From Candidatus Aminicenantota bacterium (GTDB taxonomy: Bacteria; Acidobacteriota; Aminicenantia; S016-38), in NCBI GenBank assembly GCA_026987025.1, contig JALSNJ010000012.1:1-45417 (forward strand): 45,417 bases of DNA, given 5' to 3'. The translations under genes were made by a program, and so were the position numbers. The first letter of the stretch is position 1. Every line of letters starts with the position of its first letter. Positions 1 through 8,323 of the stretch are shown piece by piece. The notes below the pieces were generated by a model. It had not been told where the DNA came from and made no database searches. It worked only from the letters and a program-made list of their open reading frames with translations.

Positions 1-1
1 G

Positions 2-418
2 GTCAGGGACGGGGGAAGGCTTCGCCTCCAGGGTAAGGGCAATGTGGGGGTTAAGGGAGGTCCCCCCGGCGACCTTTACATAATAGTTAATGTTCTTCCC
101 CATCCCATATTTAAAAGGGAGGGAGAAGATATATACATAACCGTTCCAATAACCTATTCTGAGGCGGCCTTAGGTGCCACCGTGGAGGTACCCACCCTGG
201 ACGGGAAGGCTAAGGTAAAAATACCCCCGGGGACGGAGAGCGGCAAAAAACTCCGCCTGAGGGGAAAGGGTATAGCCAGGCCCGACGGCACCAGGGGGGA
301 CATGTATGTGGAGGTGAAAATTGTTCCTCCGGACACCACCGATGTAAAGGTGAGGGAGCTTCTCAAGGAGCTTTCAAAATATGAGGATAAAGGAATAAGG
401 CGGAGGCTTCTGGGATGA
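2..418 (+). CDS. dnaJ: Chaperone DnaJ (Hsp40), C-terminal part, cut by window start
   Basis: Co-chaperone that delivers unfolded clients to DnaK and stimulates its ATPase. Only the C-terminal substrate-binding region is present: the open frame runs into the window edge, and reading from base 2 gives the typical DnaJ strand RLRLQGKGN followed by GGPPGDLYI. Then comes the second C-terminal beta domain with VPITYSEAALG and the repeat-like LRLRGKGI. The J domain, Gly/Phe region and any zinc finger lie outside the window, so DnaJ and CbpA types cannot be separated. The stop overlaps the start of hspR by 4 bases (ATGA), the usual dnaJ-hspR pairing, so it is probably the end of a dnaK-grpE-dnaJ-hspR type heat-shock operon. 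Confidence 0.9.
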   Translation, partial: VRDGGRLRLQGKGNVGVKGGPPGDLYIIVNVLPHPIFKREGEDIYITVPITYSEAALGATVEVPTLDGKAKVKIPPGTESGKKLRLRGKGIARPDGTRGDMYVEVKIVPPDTTDVKVRELLKELSKYEDKGIRRRLLG

Positions 419-792
419 AGGAGCCAAAAAAATATTACATGATTTCTGCGGTGGCCAGGATGTACAACATCCACCCCCAGACCCTTCGTCTTTACGAAAG
501 GGAAGGGCTTTTAAAACCCAGCCGCTCCCAGGGGAACACCAGGCTTTACACCGATGAGGACCTTAAAAGGCTGGAGCTAATATTGACCCTCACCAGGGAA
601 ATGGGGGTTAACCTGGCCGGGGTGGAGATTATTTTGAACATGAGGGATAAATTGGAAGCCATTCAAAAACAGGTCAGCGAGCTGCTCCAGTTCGTCCAAA
701 AACTTCTGGAAGAGAGGAGCGAGGAGCTGGAAAACAGGGGGAGGGCCATAATAAAGCTCTCTCAGATGGAAATCGTGAGGAAAAAGGAATGA
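415..792 (+). CDS. hspR: HspR-type MerR family heat-shock repressor
   Basis: A 125-residue MerR-family protein. Residues 8-45 form the winged helix-turn-helix, with the HspR-like run YNIHPQTLRLYEREGLLKPS and a following NTRLYTDEDL. Residues about 77-108 are charged and probably form the dimerising coiled coil. HspR in actinobacteria and other lineages represses the dnaK operon together with DnaK as corepressor; position directly behind dnaJ with a 4-base ATGA overlap supports the same job here. The next gene, a sigma factor, starts inside its stop codon. No HspR operator (HAIR inverted repeat) was recognised in the window, but the operon's promoter lies upstream of it. Confidence 0.9.
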   Translation: MKEPKKYYMISAVARMYNIHPQTLRLYEREGLLKPSRSQGNTRLYTDEDLKRLELILTLTREMGVNLAGVEIILNMRDKLEAIQKQVSELLQFVQKLLEERSEELENRGRAIIKLSQMEIVRKKE

Positions 793-1607
793 GCGACGAG
801 CTTTCCCCCTTTATAAAAAGGCTCCTCCAATACAAGCCCATAACCCCAGAGGAGGAAAAGGAACTTTACGAAAGGATAAAGAAGGGCGACAGGGAGGCCC
901 TCAAGAGGCTTATAGAGGGACACATAAGGTTTGTGGTGAAATACGCATCCAGGTTCATTGGGTACGGGGTCCCCTTTGAGGACCTGGTGGAGGAGGGAAT
1001 CCTTGGCCTTATAGAGGCGGCCAAGAGGTTTGACCCTGAACGAAATGTGAAATTTCTCTCCTACGCCGGCTGGTGGATAAGGGAGGCCATACTGAACGCC
1101 CTTCATCACGGCAGCAGGGCGGTGGAGGTTCCCCGCAGGATGATGCAACATTACCTGAAGCTCAGAAAAAAGAGCAAGGAGCTGAAGTCCAAATTCGGCA
1201 GGACGCCCACGGTGGAGGAACTGGCCGAGGAACTGGGCATGGACGAAAAGAGGATTGACAGATTGATGATGATAAAGAACAACGACCTCAGCCTTTCGTC
1301 CCAGTTTAAGGATGAGGAGCTTACCTTAGGGGCCATAATACCTGAGGAAGAGGAGGATGTGGCGGAAAAGGTCTTTAAAAAGAGGCTCAGGGAGAAGATA
1401 CGAAGCGCGGTGGATTCTCTGGACGAGAGGGAGGCCAGGGTTTTGAAGCTCAGGTTCGGTCTGGAGGACGGGGTACCCAGAACCTTAGAGGAGGTGGGAA
1501 GGGAACTGGGCCTTTCCAAGGAGAGGGTAAGGCAGCTTGAGATTAAGGCCCTGAAGGAGCTTCGAAGAAACGAAGTTCTAAGGTCCATTCGGGGGAGTTT
1601 GAACTGA
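789..1607 (+). CDS. Sigma-70 family RNA polymerase sigma factor, short RpoD-like
   Basis: A 272-residue sigma-70 protein. Region 1.2/2 spans about residues 15-110, with core-binding EDLVEEGILGLIEAAKRFDPE and the -10 recognition stretch FLSYAGWWIREAI. Region 3 follows at 115-180, and region 4 at 205-262 carries the -35 helix-turn-helix TLEEVGRELGLSKERVRQLE. It lacks region 1.1 and the large non-conserved insert of major RpoD proteins. It also lacks the RpoH-box sequence, so it is most like a small group 1/2 sigma. It overlaps hspR by 4 bases (ATGA), so its expression is likely tied to the chaperone operon. Whether it is the housekeeping or an alternative stress sigma cannot be decided from this window. 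Confidence 0.88.
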   Translation: MSDELSPFIKRLLQYKPITPEEEKELYERIKKGDREALKRLIEGHIRFVVKYASRFIGYGVPFEDLVEEGILGLIEAAKRFDPERNVKFLSYAGWWIREAILNALHHGSRAVEVPRRMMQHYLKLRKKSKELKSKFGRTPTVEELAEELGMDEKRIDRLMMIKNNDLSLSSQFKDEELTLGAIIPEEEEDVAEKVFKKRLREKIRSAVDSLDEREARVLKLRFGLEDGVPRTLEEVGRELGLSKERVRQLEIKALKELRRNEVLRSIRGSLN

Positions 1608-2359
1608 TGGCTGAGAATGTGGAGATCGTAGAAAAGGACGGCGTAAAGATAGCCAGGCCCAAGGAAGATTCTGTCCTTCCACTGGAGCAACTTCTGAGAA
1701 GGGCCGGAATACCCCCTGCCTTCGCGGACAGGAGCTTCCATAATTTTATGGTCAACTCCAAATATCCCTCCCTTTTTAGGGCCAGAAGAGCGGTTCAAAA
1801 ATACGCAGAGCTTTATCCTGCGGTGGAGGGGGGACTCCTGATCATGGGGCCCACCGGGGTGGGAAAGACCCACCTGGCCGTGGCCCTCTGTAAGGAGCTT
1901 TTAAAAAAGGGAGTTGACTGCGTGTTTTTGGACTTCAGGGACAGCTTGAAGGAATACACCTCCTTTTCCAATCAGGATAAGAGGGAAGATTACCTCTTTT
2001 ACCTGGTGGGGGTTGAGGTTCTCGTATGGGACGATTTTGCCTCCCGTCCCATATCAGAATGGGAGGAGGACTTCGTCTACCGCCTCATAGATAAAAGGTA
2101 CAGGGAGGGGAGGGCTCTCATCCTGACCACGGTTCACGCCGAGGAGCCCGAAGGTCCCGGGGAAGAGGAGGCTCAGGAGAAAATATCCCTTCCCCGGAGG
2201 AAAAGCACCCTGGAGGAGATAATAGGGGTGAGGCTTCGCTCCAGGCTTTACGAGATGTGCACGGAAATTTACATAGACGCTCCGGATTACAGGAGCCGGG
2301 TTCGCAGACTTTCTTACCGGACAGGAGGGGAAATTGCAGAGGAGAAAGGCAAAGATTGA
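1607..2359 (+). CDS. DnaC/IstB-like AAA+ ATPase (putative helicase loader)
   Basis: A 250-residue P-loop ATPase. Walker A is GPTGVGKTHL at residues 81-90, Walker B VLVWDDF near 138-144, and a sensor-1-like LTT at 173-175. An N-terminal 60-residue segment precedes the AAA core, as in DnaC/DnaI-type loaders that place the replicative helicase on DNA; IstB transposition helpers share the fold. No transposase or inverted repeats are near, so a helicase-loader or primosome role is more likely than IstB. The start ATG shares one base with the sigma-factor stop (TGATG). The reading frame continues 26 bases into moxR. Confidence 0.78.
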   Translation: MAENVEIVEKDGVKIARPKEDSVLPLEQLLRRAGIPPAFADRSFHNFMVNSKYPSLFRARRAVQKYAELYPAVEGGLLIMGPTGVGKTHLAVALCKELLKKGVDCVFLDFRDSLKEYTSFSNQDKREDYLFYLVGVEVLVWDDFASRPISEWEEDFVYRLIDKRYREGRALILTTVHAEEPEGPGEEEAQEKISLPRRKSTLEEIIGVRLRSRLYEMCTEIYIDAPDYRSRVRRLSYRTGGEIAEEKGKD

Positions 2360-3320
2360 GGATGAGGTAAAGGAGTTTTCCCGCAGGGTTTCGGCCCTCA
2401 AGGAAGAGGTCTCCAAGGTAATAGTTGGGAACCAGGAGCTCATTGAGAAGTTTATGGCCTGCATCCTTTCGGGGGGGCATGTTCTTCTGGAAGGGGTTCC
2501 GGGGCTTGCCAAGACCCTTCTGGGCAAAACTCTGGCTTCTTCCATGTCCCTTTCCTTTTCCAGAATCCAGTTTACCCCGGACCTCCTTCCCGCGGATATA
2601 ACCGGGACCCTGATCTTTGACCCCAAGGGGGTAAGGTTTATAACCAAAAAGGGGCCTGTATTTTCCAATTTCGTCCTGGCCGATGAAATAAACAGGGCTC
2701 CGGCCAAGGTACAGAGCGCCCTTCTGGAAGCCATGCAGGAGCTTCAGGTTACCATAGGGGAGAAAACCTATCCCTTGGATAGACCCTTTTTCGTGGTGGC
2801 CACCCAGAATCCCATAGAGCAGGAGGGTACCTATCCCCTGCCCGAGGCCCAGGTGGACCGGTTCATGGCCAAACTTCTGGTGGACTATCCTTCCAGGGAG
2901 GAGGAGTTGCAGATCCTGGAGAGGATGGGTGGACTGAGGCTTCCCAGGACAAGACCGGTCCTGTCCAGGGAGGACATCCTGAGGGCCCAGGAACTTGTGC
3001 GCTCCGTTAAAGTGGACCCAAGGATAAGTAGGTACATCGTGGAGATAGTGGATGCCACCAGACATCCGGAAAGATACGGGATTAAGATAAAGGAATACAT
3101 CCTTTACGGAGCTTCCCCCAGGGGTTCCCTTTACCTTTACCTGGCTTCCAAGGCCAGGGCCTTCCTTCAGGGGCGTTCCTTCGTCATCCCCGATGATGTT
3201 AAGTGGATGGCTAAGGATGTGCTTCGCCACAGGGTGATACTTTCCTATGAGGCCGAGGCCGAGGAGGTAACCCAGGACCAGATAGTGGCCACCGTCCTTT
3301 CCTCTGTAAAGGTTCCATGA
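2334..3320 (+). CDS. moxR: MoxR family AAA+ ATPase
   Basis: A 328-residue MoxR ATPase, a chaperone-like AAA+ that acts with von Willebrand factor A (VWA) domain partners. It shows Walker A EGVPGLAKT (about 53-61), Walker B FVLADEINRAPAKVQSALLEAM (from about 113) and the sensor-1 region VATQNPIEQEGTYPLPEAQ. All three are diagnostic for the MoxR group, followed by the lid domain. The TTG start is chosen because AGGAGGGG lies 4 bases upstream (2322-2329); it overlaps the DnaC-like gene by 26 bases. The next genes encode the DUF58 and VWA partners, the standard moxR-bat arrangement. Confidence 0.93.
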   Translation: MQRRKAKIEDEVKEFSRRVSALKEEVSKVIVGNQELIEKFMACILSGGHVLLEGVPGLAKTLLGKTLASSMSLSFSRIQFTPDLLPADITGTLIFDPKGVRFITKKGPVFSNFVLADEINRAPAKVQSALLEAMQELQVTIGEKTYPLDRPFFVVATQNPIEQEGTYPLPEAQVDRFMAKLLVDYPSREEELQILERMGGLRLPRTRPVLSREDILRAQELVRSVKVDPRISRYIVEIVDATRHPERYGIKIKEYILYGASPRGSLYLYLASKARAFLQGRSFVIPDDVKWMAKDVLRHRVILSYEAEAEEVTQDQIVATVLSSVKVP

Positions 3321-4174
3321 ACCTTCCGGACTACATTCTCCAGGCCATAAAGAGGATCCAGATAATTTCCAGGAAAAAGGTAAGGGAAATCTTCGCCGGA
3401 GAATACAGGAGCATATTTAAAGGTAAGGGGATAGAGGTGGAGGAGCTAAGGGAATATCAGCCCGGGGACGACTTCAGCTCCATAGATTGGAAGACCTCCG
3501 CCAGAAGGTCCAGGCTCTATGTAAAGAAGTTCAGGGAGGAAAGGGAGCTTTCCCTCTTTTTGGTGGTGGATGCTTCCCCTTCCATGGACTTCGGCCTTTA
3601 CGCACCCAAGAGGGAAAAGGCCGCCGAGGCCGCCGCCCTTCTTTCCTTGGCTGCCCTCATGAACAACGACAGGGTGGGGCTTCTCATCTTCGGAGAGAGG
3701 GAGGGAAAATTCGTTCCACCCCGCCGGGGCAGGGGTCATTTCCTTAGAATCATCAGGGAAATCCTGGTGGAGAAGTGCCAGGGAAGGAAGACCGATGTGG
3801 CCGCTGCCCTGAAGTGGGTTTACAGGGTAGCCAGGAAAAGGTCCACCGTGGTATTGATTTCCGATTTCTACTCCTCCACTGACTTCAAAAAGGAGCTCAG
3901 GATAGTGGCAGCCAAGCACGAGGTCATCGGCCTCTGGATAAGGGAGCCAGCGGAGGCCAACCTTTACCGGGTAGGGCCCTTTCGGGGAGTGGAACTTGAA
4001 TCAGGGGAGAGTTCCCATCTGTGGCCTTCCCGGAGCTTGCTTAAGGATCATATGGGAAGGTTTGAGGGATGGTTGAGGGGAAGATTTGCCGGCTCCGGGG
4101 CTGACCTGGTGGAGGTCTCCACCAACAAGCCGGCCTATCTTCCCATAGAAAACTACTTCAGGAGGAGGCTTTGA
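3317..4174 (+). CDS. DUF58 domain protein (VWA-like, MoxR partner)
   Basis: A 285-residue soluble protein with the DUF58 signature IDWKTSARRSRLYVKKFREE (about residues 56-75). Immediately after it comes a VWA-like strand with the metal-site motif DASPS at 85-89. DUF58 proteins are near-constant neighbours of moxR and are thought to be clients or adaptors of the MoxR ATPase; the biochemical role is not established. It overlaps moxR by 4 bases (ATGA) and the next gene by 4 bases (TTGA). Full length and intact. Confidence 0.9.
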   Translation: MNLPDYILQAIKRIQIISRKKVREIFAGEYRSIFKGKGIEVEELREYQPGDDFSSIDWKTSARRSRLYVKKFREERELSLFLVVDASPSMDFGLYAPKREKAAEAAALLSLAALMNNDRVGLLIFGEREGKFVPPRRGRGHFLRIIREILVEKCQGRKTDVAAALKWVYRVARKRSTVVLISDFYSSTDFKKELRIVAAKHEVIGLWIREPAEANLYRVGPFRGVELESGESSHLWPSRSLLKDHMGRFEGWLRGRFAGSGADLVEVSTNKPAYLPIENYFRRRL

Positions 4175-4875
4175 AAAGATTGCTTCTTTTCCTATTCTCC
4201 TTCAGTCTCCTTTCCTCTCCTATAAGGATTACCGTGGGGGAGCGATTTACCCTTACCTTCAGCCGCCATGTAAAACTTCCGGAGGTCTTTGAGGTTTTAA
4301 GTAAGGAGAGGACACCCCACGGGATAGATTATACCTTAACGGTTTTCAGGCCCGGCAATTACATGATAAAGGCAGGACCCAAGGTTTTCTATGTGGAGGT
4401 GGTTTCAGTTTTGAAGGGAGGGGAAGAGCTTCAGGACATAGCGGCTCCGGTGGAGGTGGAGGGGAACCCCGGATGGCTGCTTTTTAGGGCAGGGCTTTTC
4501 TTGGGGGCGGTGGTTTTGCTCCTTGGCGGCTTTTTAATTTACCGTAGGCTTTCCCGCCGCCGGCAGAACCCCTGGGCTCTGCTTCTTTCCCAGGCCCTTT
4601 CCCTGAAGGAATTCCTCCTTCGCCAGGACCTGGACTCCTTTTATTCTGGTCTGGGCCAGATTTTGAGGCTTTACCTTTACAGGAAACAGAGGGTTCCGGC
4701 CCCCTTCATGACCGCGGGGGAGTTAGTGGGAAGGATACCCCCTGAATTTTACCGCATACTCACGAGGGCGGACTTGGTAAGGTTTGGAGGGATGGCAGTG
4801 CAGAACCCCGACTCTGACCTTTCTTTGGTTTTAAAGCTCCTGCAGGAGGCAATCCGTGAAGCTGAGCAGGCCTGA
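4171..4875 (+). CDS. Bat-locus membrane protein, function unknown (DUF4381-like position)
   Basis: A 234-residue protein with an N-terminal signal peptide (hydrophobic from residue 4 to about 18, MKRLLLFLFSFSLLSS). An exported beta-rich segment reaches to about 92, a single transmembrane helix lies near 97-121, and it ends in a cytoplasmic domain of about 110 residues starting after YRRLSRRR. This layout and its position between DUF58 and BatA match the small membrane protein often found in bat loci (DUF4381-like), but the sequence itself was not recognised. The TTG start follows GGAGGAGG at 4161-4168. It overlaps batA by 20 bases. Confidence 0.72.
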   Translation: MKRLLLFLFSFSLLSSPIRITVGERFTLTFSRHVKLPEVFEVLSKERTPHGIDYTLTVFRPGNYMIKAGPKVFYVEVVSVLKGGEELQDIAAPVEVEGNPGWLLFRAGLFLGAVVLLLGGFLIYRRLSRRRQNPWALLLSQALSLKEFLLRQDLDSFYSGLGQILRLYLYRKQRVPAPFMTAGELVGRIPPEFYRILTRADLVRFGGMAVQNPDSDLSLVLKLLQEAIREAEQA

Positions 4876-5830
4876 GTTTTTTCTTCTGGGGATTGTGGCC
4901 GGGCTGCTTTGGTGGTTCGCCCTTCGGAGGAGGGCCGATGCCGGGCTGGGTCTGGGGATGCTGGAGCCCTTTAAAGCAGCCACCCCTTCGTGGAGAAGGT
5001 TTCTTTTGATGATTCCCTGGATTTTTCTGGGGGTTTCCATGGCTCTTTCCCTCCTTTCCTCCGGGGAGCTGATGCTCAAAAGGAAGTTTCAGAAGGTTTA
5101 CCTTCCAGGGATTGACATAATGCTGGCGGTGGATGTCTCCCGCTCCATGGCCGCCCAGGACTTTCCCGGGGGAAGCCGACTTCAGGTGGCCAAAAGGGTC
5201 CTAGAGAAGTTCATAAAGGGGAGGAAGGCCGATAGAATGGGCCTGGTGGCCTTTGCCGGTGCGCCCCTGCTTCTATCCCCCCTTACCTTAGACAGGGAAT
5301 TTCTCCTGGAGAGCCTTGAAAGCCTCAGGACCGGGGAGATTGAGGATGGAACAGCCATAGGTCTGGCGCTGGCGGAGGCCCTTTCCAACCTTTCTTCCTC
5401 CAGAACCTCCAGGGTGGTTGTCCTTCTCACCGACGGTGTGAACAACAGGGGAGAGCTCAGCCCCCTGGATGCGGCCAGGATGGCTGCCAGGTCTAAGATA
5501 AAGGTTTACACGGTGGGGGTGGGAAAGGAGGGGGTGGCCTCCATCCCCATTGAAATGGGAACAGGTGCCGGTCTTATAAGGAAAAGCGTCAGCGTGGACG
5601 AGGATACCCTTCGCAAAATGGCGGAACTTACCGGGGGTAGGTTCTTCCGGGCCACCGATCCCCGGAGCCTCCGGGAAATTTTCAGGGAAATAGATTCCTT
5701 AGAGAAGAGAAGGGTGGAAGTGAGGGTCATATCCAGGTTTGCTCCCCTCTCCCATGAGCTATCCCTCCTGGCTTCCTTTCTTTTCCTGGCCTTTCTTCTC
5801 CTTTCCTCCTTCCTCAGGGAGGTGCCGTGA
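4856..5830 (+). CDS. batA: BatA-like VWA domain membrane protein
   Basis: A 324-residue inner-membrane protein. Two N-terminal transmembrane helices (about 7-24 and 49-69) are followed by a VWA domain with the MIDAS metal motif DVSRS at 93-97 and the later TDGVNNRG loop, and a C-terminal helix (about 298-319). This is the BatA architecture of the Bacteroides aerotolerance locus. Bat proteins are thought to form a membrane complex used under oxidative or envelope stress. The GTG start has GCAGGAGG upstream (4842-4848) and lies 20 bases inside the preceding gene. The 3' end overlaps batB by 4 bases (GTGA). Confidence 0.9.
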   Translation: MKLSRPEFFLLGIVAGLLWWFALRRRADAGLGLGMLEPFKAATPSWRRFLLMIPWIFLGVSMALSLLSSGELMLKRKFQKVYLPGIDIMLAVDVSRSMAAQDFPGGSRLQVAKRVLEKFIKGRKADRMGLVAFAGAPLLLSPLTLDREFLLESLESLRTGEIEDGTAIGLALAEALSNLSSSRTSRVVVLLTDGVNNRGELSPLDAARMAARSKIKVYTVGVGKEGVASIPIEMGTGAGLIRKSVSVDEDTLRKMAELTGGRFFRATDPRSLREIFREIDSLEKRRVEVRVISRFAPLSHELSLLASFLFLAFLLLSSFLREVP

Positions 5831-6765
5831 GCTTCCAGTACCTTCGCCTCTGGCCCCTTTCCTTAGCCTTAATTCTGGGCTTCTTCATCTACTTCTTCCT
5901 TTACCGCAGAAAAATCAGGGCCCTTCCCCGGAAGGTTTTCCTTCAGGGCGCCCGGGCAGAGTTTTTGAGGCCCATGTCCCTTTTTCTGGCATGCTTTTTC
6001 CTGTCCTTTTCCCTCCTGGGTCCCACCTGGGGAAAGGGCAGCAGGAAGGTGGAGGAAAGCTCCGGGGAGGTGATTTTTCTCCTGGACCTTTCCTGGTCCA
6101 TGGAGAGCTTTGACCTCCCTCCCTCCCGACTACAGAACGCCAAGGCCTTGATAAGGAGGCTTGTGAAGGAAGGCGCCGGGGACCGCTTCGCCCTGGTGGG
6201 TTTTGCAGGAAAGGGAAGGGTCTTTGTCCCCCTCACCTCTTCCAAGGAAGGTTTCCTCAAAATTCTCTTCTTTCTTTCCCCTCAGACCATAGAGCAGGGC
6301 TCCGTGCCTGAGGAAGGCCTCAGGAGGGTGGAGGAGCTGGCAGGAAGGAGCCCCAGGGTGAAATCCCTGGTTCTTATAACCGACGGAGAGTTTTTCTCCA
6401 GTGGGTGGAAACAGGAGGCGGTGAAACTGGCAGCCCTGGGAGTCAGGTCCTTTGTGGTGGGGGTGGGAACTCCCCAGGGAGAGAGAATTAAATTACCCGA
6501 TGGTAGTTTCAAAAGGGACAGGGAGGGTAATCCTGTAGTAAGCAGAATGAGGGTAAAAAATCTGGAAGAACTTTCCCGCTTGCTGTCGGGCAGGCTTTTT
6601 CTCCTGAACGAAATATCCCTGGATGAGGCGTGCAGGAGGATATCTTCCTCGGTGAAAAGGCAGAGCCGCTACAGGTTCATTACCTATCCCGTGGACAGAA
6701 CCTACCTTTTTTCCTTTCTTTTCTTCCTTTTTTCCTTAGCTTATCTCAGGTGGGGGAGAAGATGA
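5827..6765 (+). CDS. batB: BatB-like VWA domain membrane protein
   Basis: A 312-residue paralogue of BatA with the same plan. Helices lie near residues 8-26 and 50-66, the VWA domain has MIDAS motif DLSWS at 87-91 and a TDGE loop, and a C-terminal hydrophobic helix rich in Phe ends the protein. BatA and BatB normally occur as a tandem pair and are thought to interact in the membrane. The GTG start overlaps the batA stop by 4 bases. The TPR protein (batC) starts on its stop codon. Intact by length and by retention of all metal-site residues. Confidence 0.9.
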   Translation: MSFQYLRLWPLSLALILGFFIYFFLYRRKIRALPRKVFLQGARAEFLRPMSLFLACFFLSFSLLGPTWGKGSRKVEESSGEVIFLLDLSWSMESFDLPPSRLQNAKALIRRLVKEGAGDRFALVGFAGKGRVFVPLTSSKEGFLKILFFLSPQTIEQGSVPEEGLRRVEELAGRSPRVKSLVLITDGEFFSSGWKQEAVKLAALGVRSFVVGVGTPQGERIKLPDGSFKRDREGNPVVSRMRVKNLEELSRLLSGRLFLLNEISLDEACRRISSSVKRQSRYRFITYPVDRTYLFSFLFFLFSLAYLRWGRR

Positions 6766-7289
6766 GGAGGATTTTGCCGGCGGTTTTTTTCCTTTTCTTT
6801 CACTGGTACCAGCCGGGTCCTTATAACCTGCACCGGGGGAATCTGGAATACGAAAAGGGAAATTACCGCAGGGCCCTTCTCTTTTATCAGAGGGCCATGG
6901 AGGAAGGCGAAGGGCCAGAGGCCAGGTTCAATATGGGCTGTGCCCTCTACATGATGGGAAGGTACAGGGAGGCGGAGAAGGCCTTTAAGGCCTATCTTTC
7001 CGCCAGGAAGGATTACAGGGGATTTTACAACCTGGGGAATGTATATTTTCAGAGGGGTTTATACGAAAGGGCTTATGAGATGTATAAAAAAGCCCTGATT
7101 AAAAATCCTGATTTCTATCCGGCCAAGGTGAATTTAGAGCTTTCCCTGAAGATGATGGAAGGGCAGAAGCCCTCCCCTTCCCCCAGGGTCCTCCCGGATG
7201 CTATAATGGAATTCCTCAGGGAAAAGGAGAAGGAGGTCTTCCGCAAAAAATGGCGGCCAAAGGGTTATTCCCGGGAAAGGGACTGGTAG
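6762..7289 (+). CDS. batC: BatC-like TPR protein
   Basis: A 175-residue protein with a short hydrophobic N-terminus (MRRILPAVFFLFFHW) and three TPR repeats at about residues 20-50, 53-83 and 87-117, for example FYNLGNVYFQRGLYERAYEMY. A basic, charged tail follows. The ATG at 6762 is preferred: it overlaps the batB stop by 4 bases (ATGA) and starts with a plausible signal sequence. The frame stays open back to 6630, but that part only overprints the end of batB. BatC-type TPR proteins scaffold interactions within the Bat complex. It overlaps batD by 40 bases. Confidence 0.84.
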   Translation: MRRILPAVFFLFFHWYQPGPYNLHRGNLEYEKGNYRRALLFYQRAMEEGEGPEARFNMGCALYMMGRYREAEKAFKAYLSARKDYRGFYNLGNVYFQRGLYERAYEMYKKALIKNPDFYPAKVNLELSLKMMEGQKPSPSPRVLPDAIMEFLREKEKEVFRKKWRPKGYSRERDW

Positions 7290-8323
7290 CGCTTTTTCCA
7301 TTTTTTCTCCTGCTTTCCACCCCCCTTCTCCATCACACAGCCAGCAAAACCAGGGTTTATTCCGGTCAGTCCCTGGTCTTTACCTCCTGGCTTTCCTGCG
7401 TAAGCGGACCACAGAAAACTGCGTGGCTTTCCCTGCCGAATTTTGAAGGGTTCTGGGCCAGGGAGATAGAACCTGAGAGCAGAACCCGTTTTTTAAAAAT
7501 AGGCCGTAGGGGTTGCTGGGGGTACCATGTGAAGACCTGGATTATCACCCCCATGAAACCCGGCGTTTACAGGGTGGGAGGGGGAAAATTGAAGGTAAAC
7601 GCAGGGGGAAGGCCCTACATCCTGAGCGGAAATTACCTGCGCATAAAGGTTCTGCCAGTTCCTGAAGAGTCCATGTGGACCGGTTCCCTTTCCCTGAAGG
7701 TTGAGACGGACCCGGTGGCCGGGAGGATAGAGCTGAGGGTCAAGGTGAAGGGAGACCCTGCCCTGGTTCCCTATCCTGAAGTTTCTTTGAGGAAGGGGAG
7801 CGTAATCCTGGCCGGGGCTGGTGAAAGGTGGAATCCCAATGGAGATTTTTCCGGAGAAAAAATTTTCACATACATGGCCCGGGGAAAAATAGAGGGTCTC
7901 GTTTTCTCCTACAGGGTTTTTGACCCGACTTCCCGCCGGGTTCTGGTGGTCTCGTCCCCTGAAATATCCCTTTTGCCCCGCCTTCTGGACCAGGGGGAAC
8001 TCGCCCGCTCCATACCGGGGCGGGGAAGACCTCCCCTTTCCCTGCATCCCATCTTCTGGGCTGTGGTTGGAATGGTTTTCCTTCTTTCCATGCTTTCCCT
8101 GGGGCTTTCCTTAACGAGGTCCAGGCCCCCCTCGCTGAGGGCAAGGGTAAAGAAAGTTCTGGCTAAGGTGGGAAAGGCTCCGCCGGAGGAGGTTCTTCAG
8201 GAACTTTCCTCTTTGCTGGAGGGGGATTTGAAGGAGCAGGTGGATAAACTCAGGTTTTCTCCCGCGATGAGGAAGAGGGAATACGAAAGATTGATGTCCA
8301 GGATCCGCGAGAGGTTCAAATGA
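7250..8323 (+). CDS. batD: BatD-like membrane protein with exported beta domains
   Basis: A 357-residue protein with an N-terminal hydrophobic signal (about 12-26, ALFPFFLLLSTPLL). A long exported beta-rich part begins with SGQSLVFTSWL and the BatD-like LPNFEGFW segment, and reaches ITPMKPGVYRVGGGKLKV. A second beta repeat follows (about 140-240), then a transmembrane helix near 268-288 and a cytoplasmic tail. This fits BatD (oxygen-tolerance protein family) by architecture and position, though it is shorter than many BatD proteins. The ATG lies 40 bases inside batC, behind AGGAGGT at 7231-7237. It overlaps batE by 4 bases. Confidence 0.76.
   Translation: MAAKGLFPGKGLVALFPFFLLLSTPLLHHTASKTRVYSGQSLVFTSWLSCVSGPQKTAWLSLPNFEGFWAREIEPESRTRFLKIGRRGCWGYHVKTWIITPMKPGVYRVGGGKLKVNAGGRPYILSGNYLRIKVLPVPEESMWTGSLSLKVETDPVAGRIELRVKVKGDPALVPYPEVSLRKGSVILAGAGERWNPNGDFSGEKIFTYMARGKIEGLVFSYRVFDPTSRRVLVVSSPEISLLPRLLDQGELARSIPGRGRPPLSLHPIFWAVVGMVFLLSMLSLGLSLTRSRPPSLRARVKKVLAKVGKAPPEEVLQELSSLLEGDLKEQVDKLRFSPAMRKREYERLMSRIRERFK

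Noticed and set aside
1151-1873. 240-codon minus-strand frame opposite the sigma factor and DnaC-like genes
   Set aside because: Ser/Leu/Phe-rich shadow translation with no motif; both plus-strand genes are well supported.
1607-2359. Reading the DnaC-like ATPase as IstB of an insertion sequence
   Set aside because: No istA-like transposase, terminal inverted repeats or target duplication around it, and it is tightly coupled to sigma and moxR genes.
2118-3230. 370-codon minus-strand frame opposite moxR
   Set aside because: Long antisense frames are common opposite GC-rich purine-biased genes. Its translation is Gly/Pro/Leu/His-rich with no domain, while moxR on the plus strand is certain.
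6630-6761. N-terminal extension of the batC frame
   Set aside because: It is the shadow of the batB C-terminus. ATG 6762 gives the usual 4-base overlap and a signal-like start.
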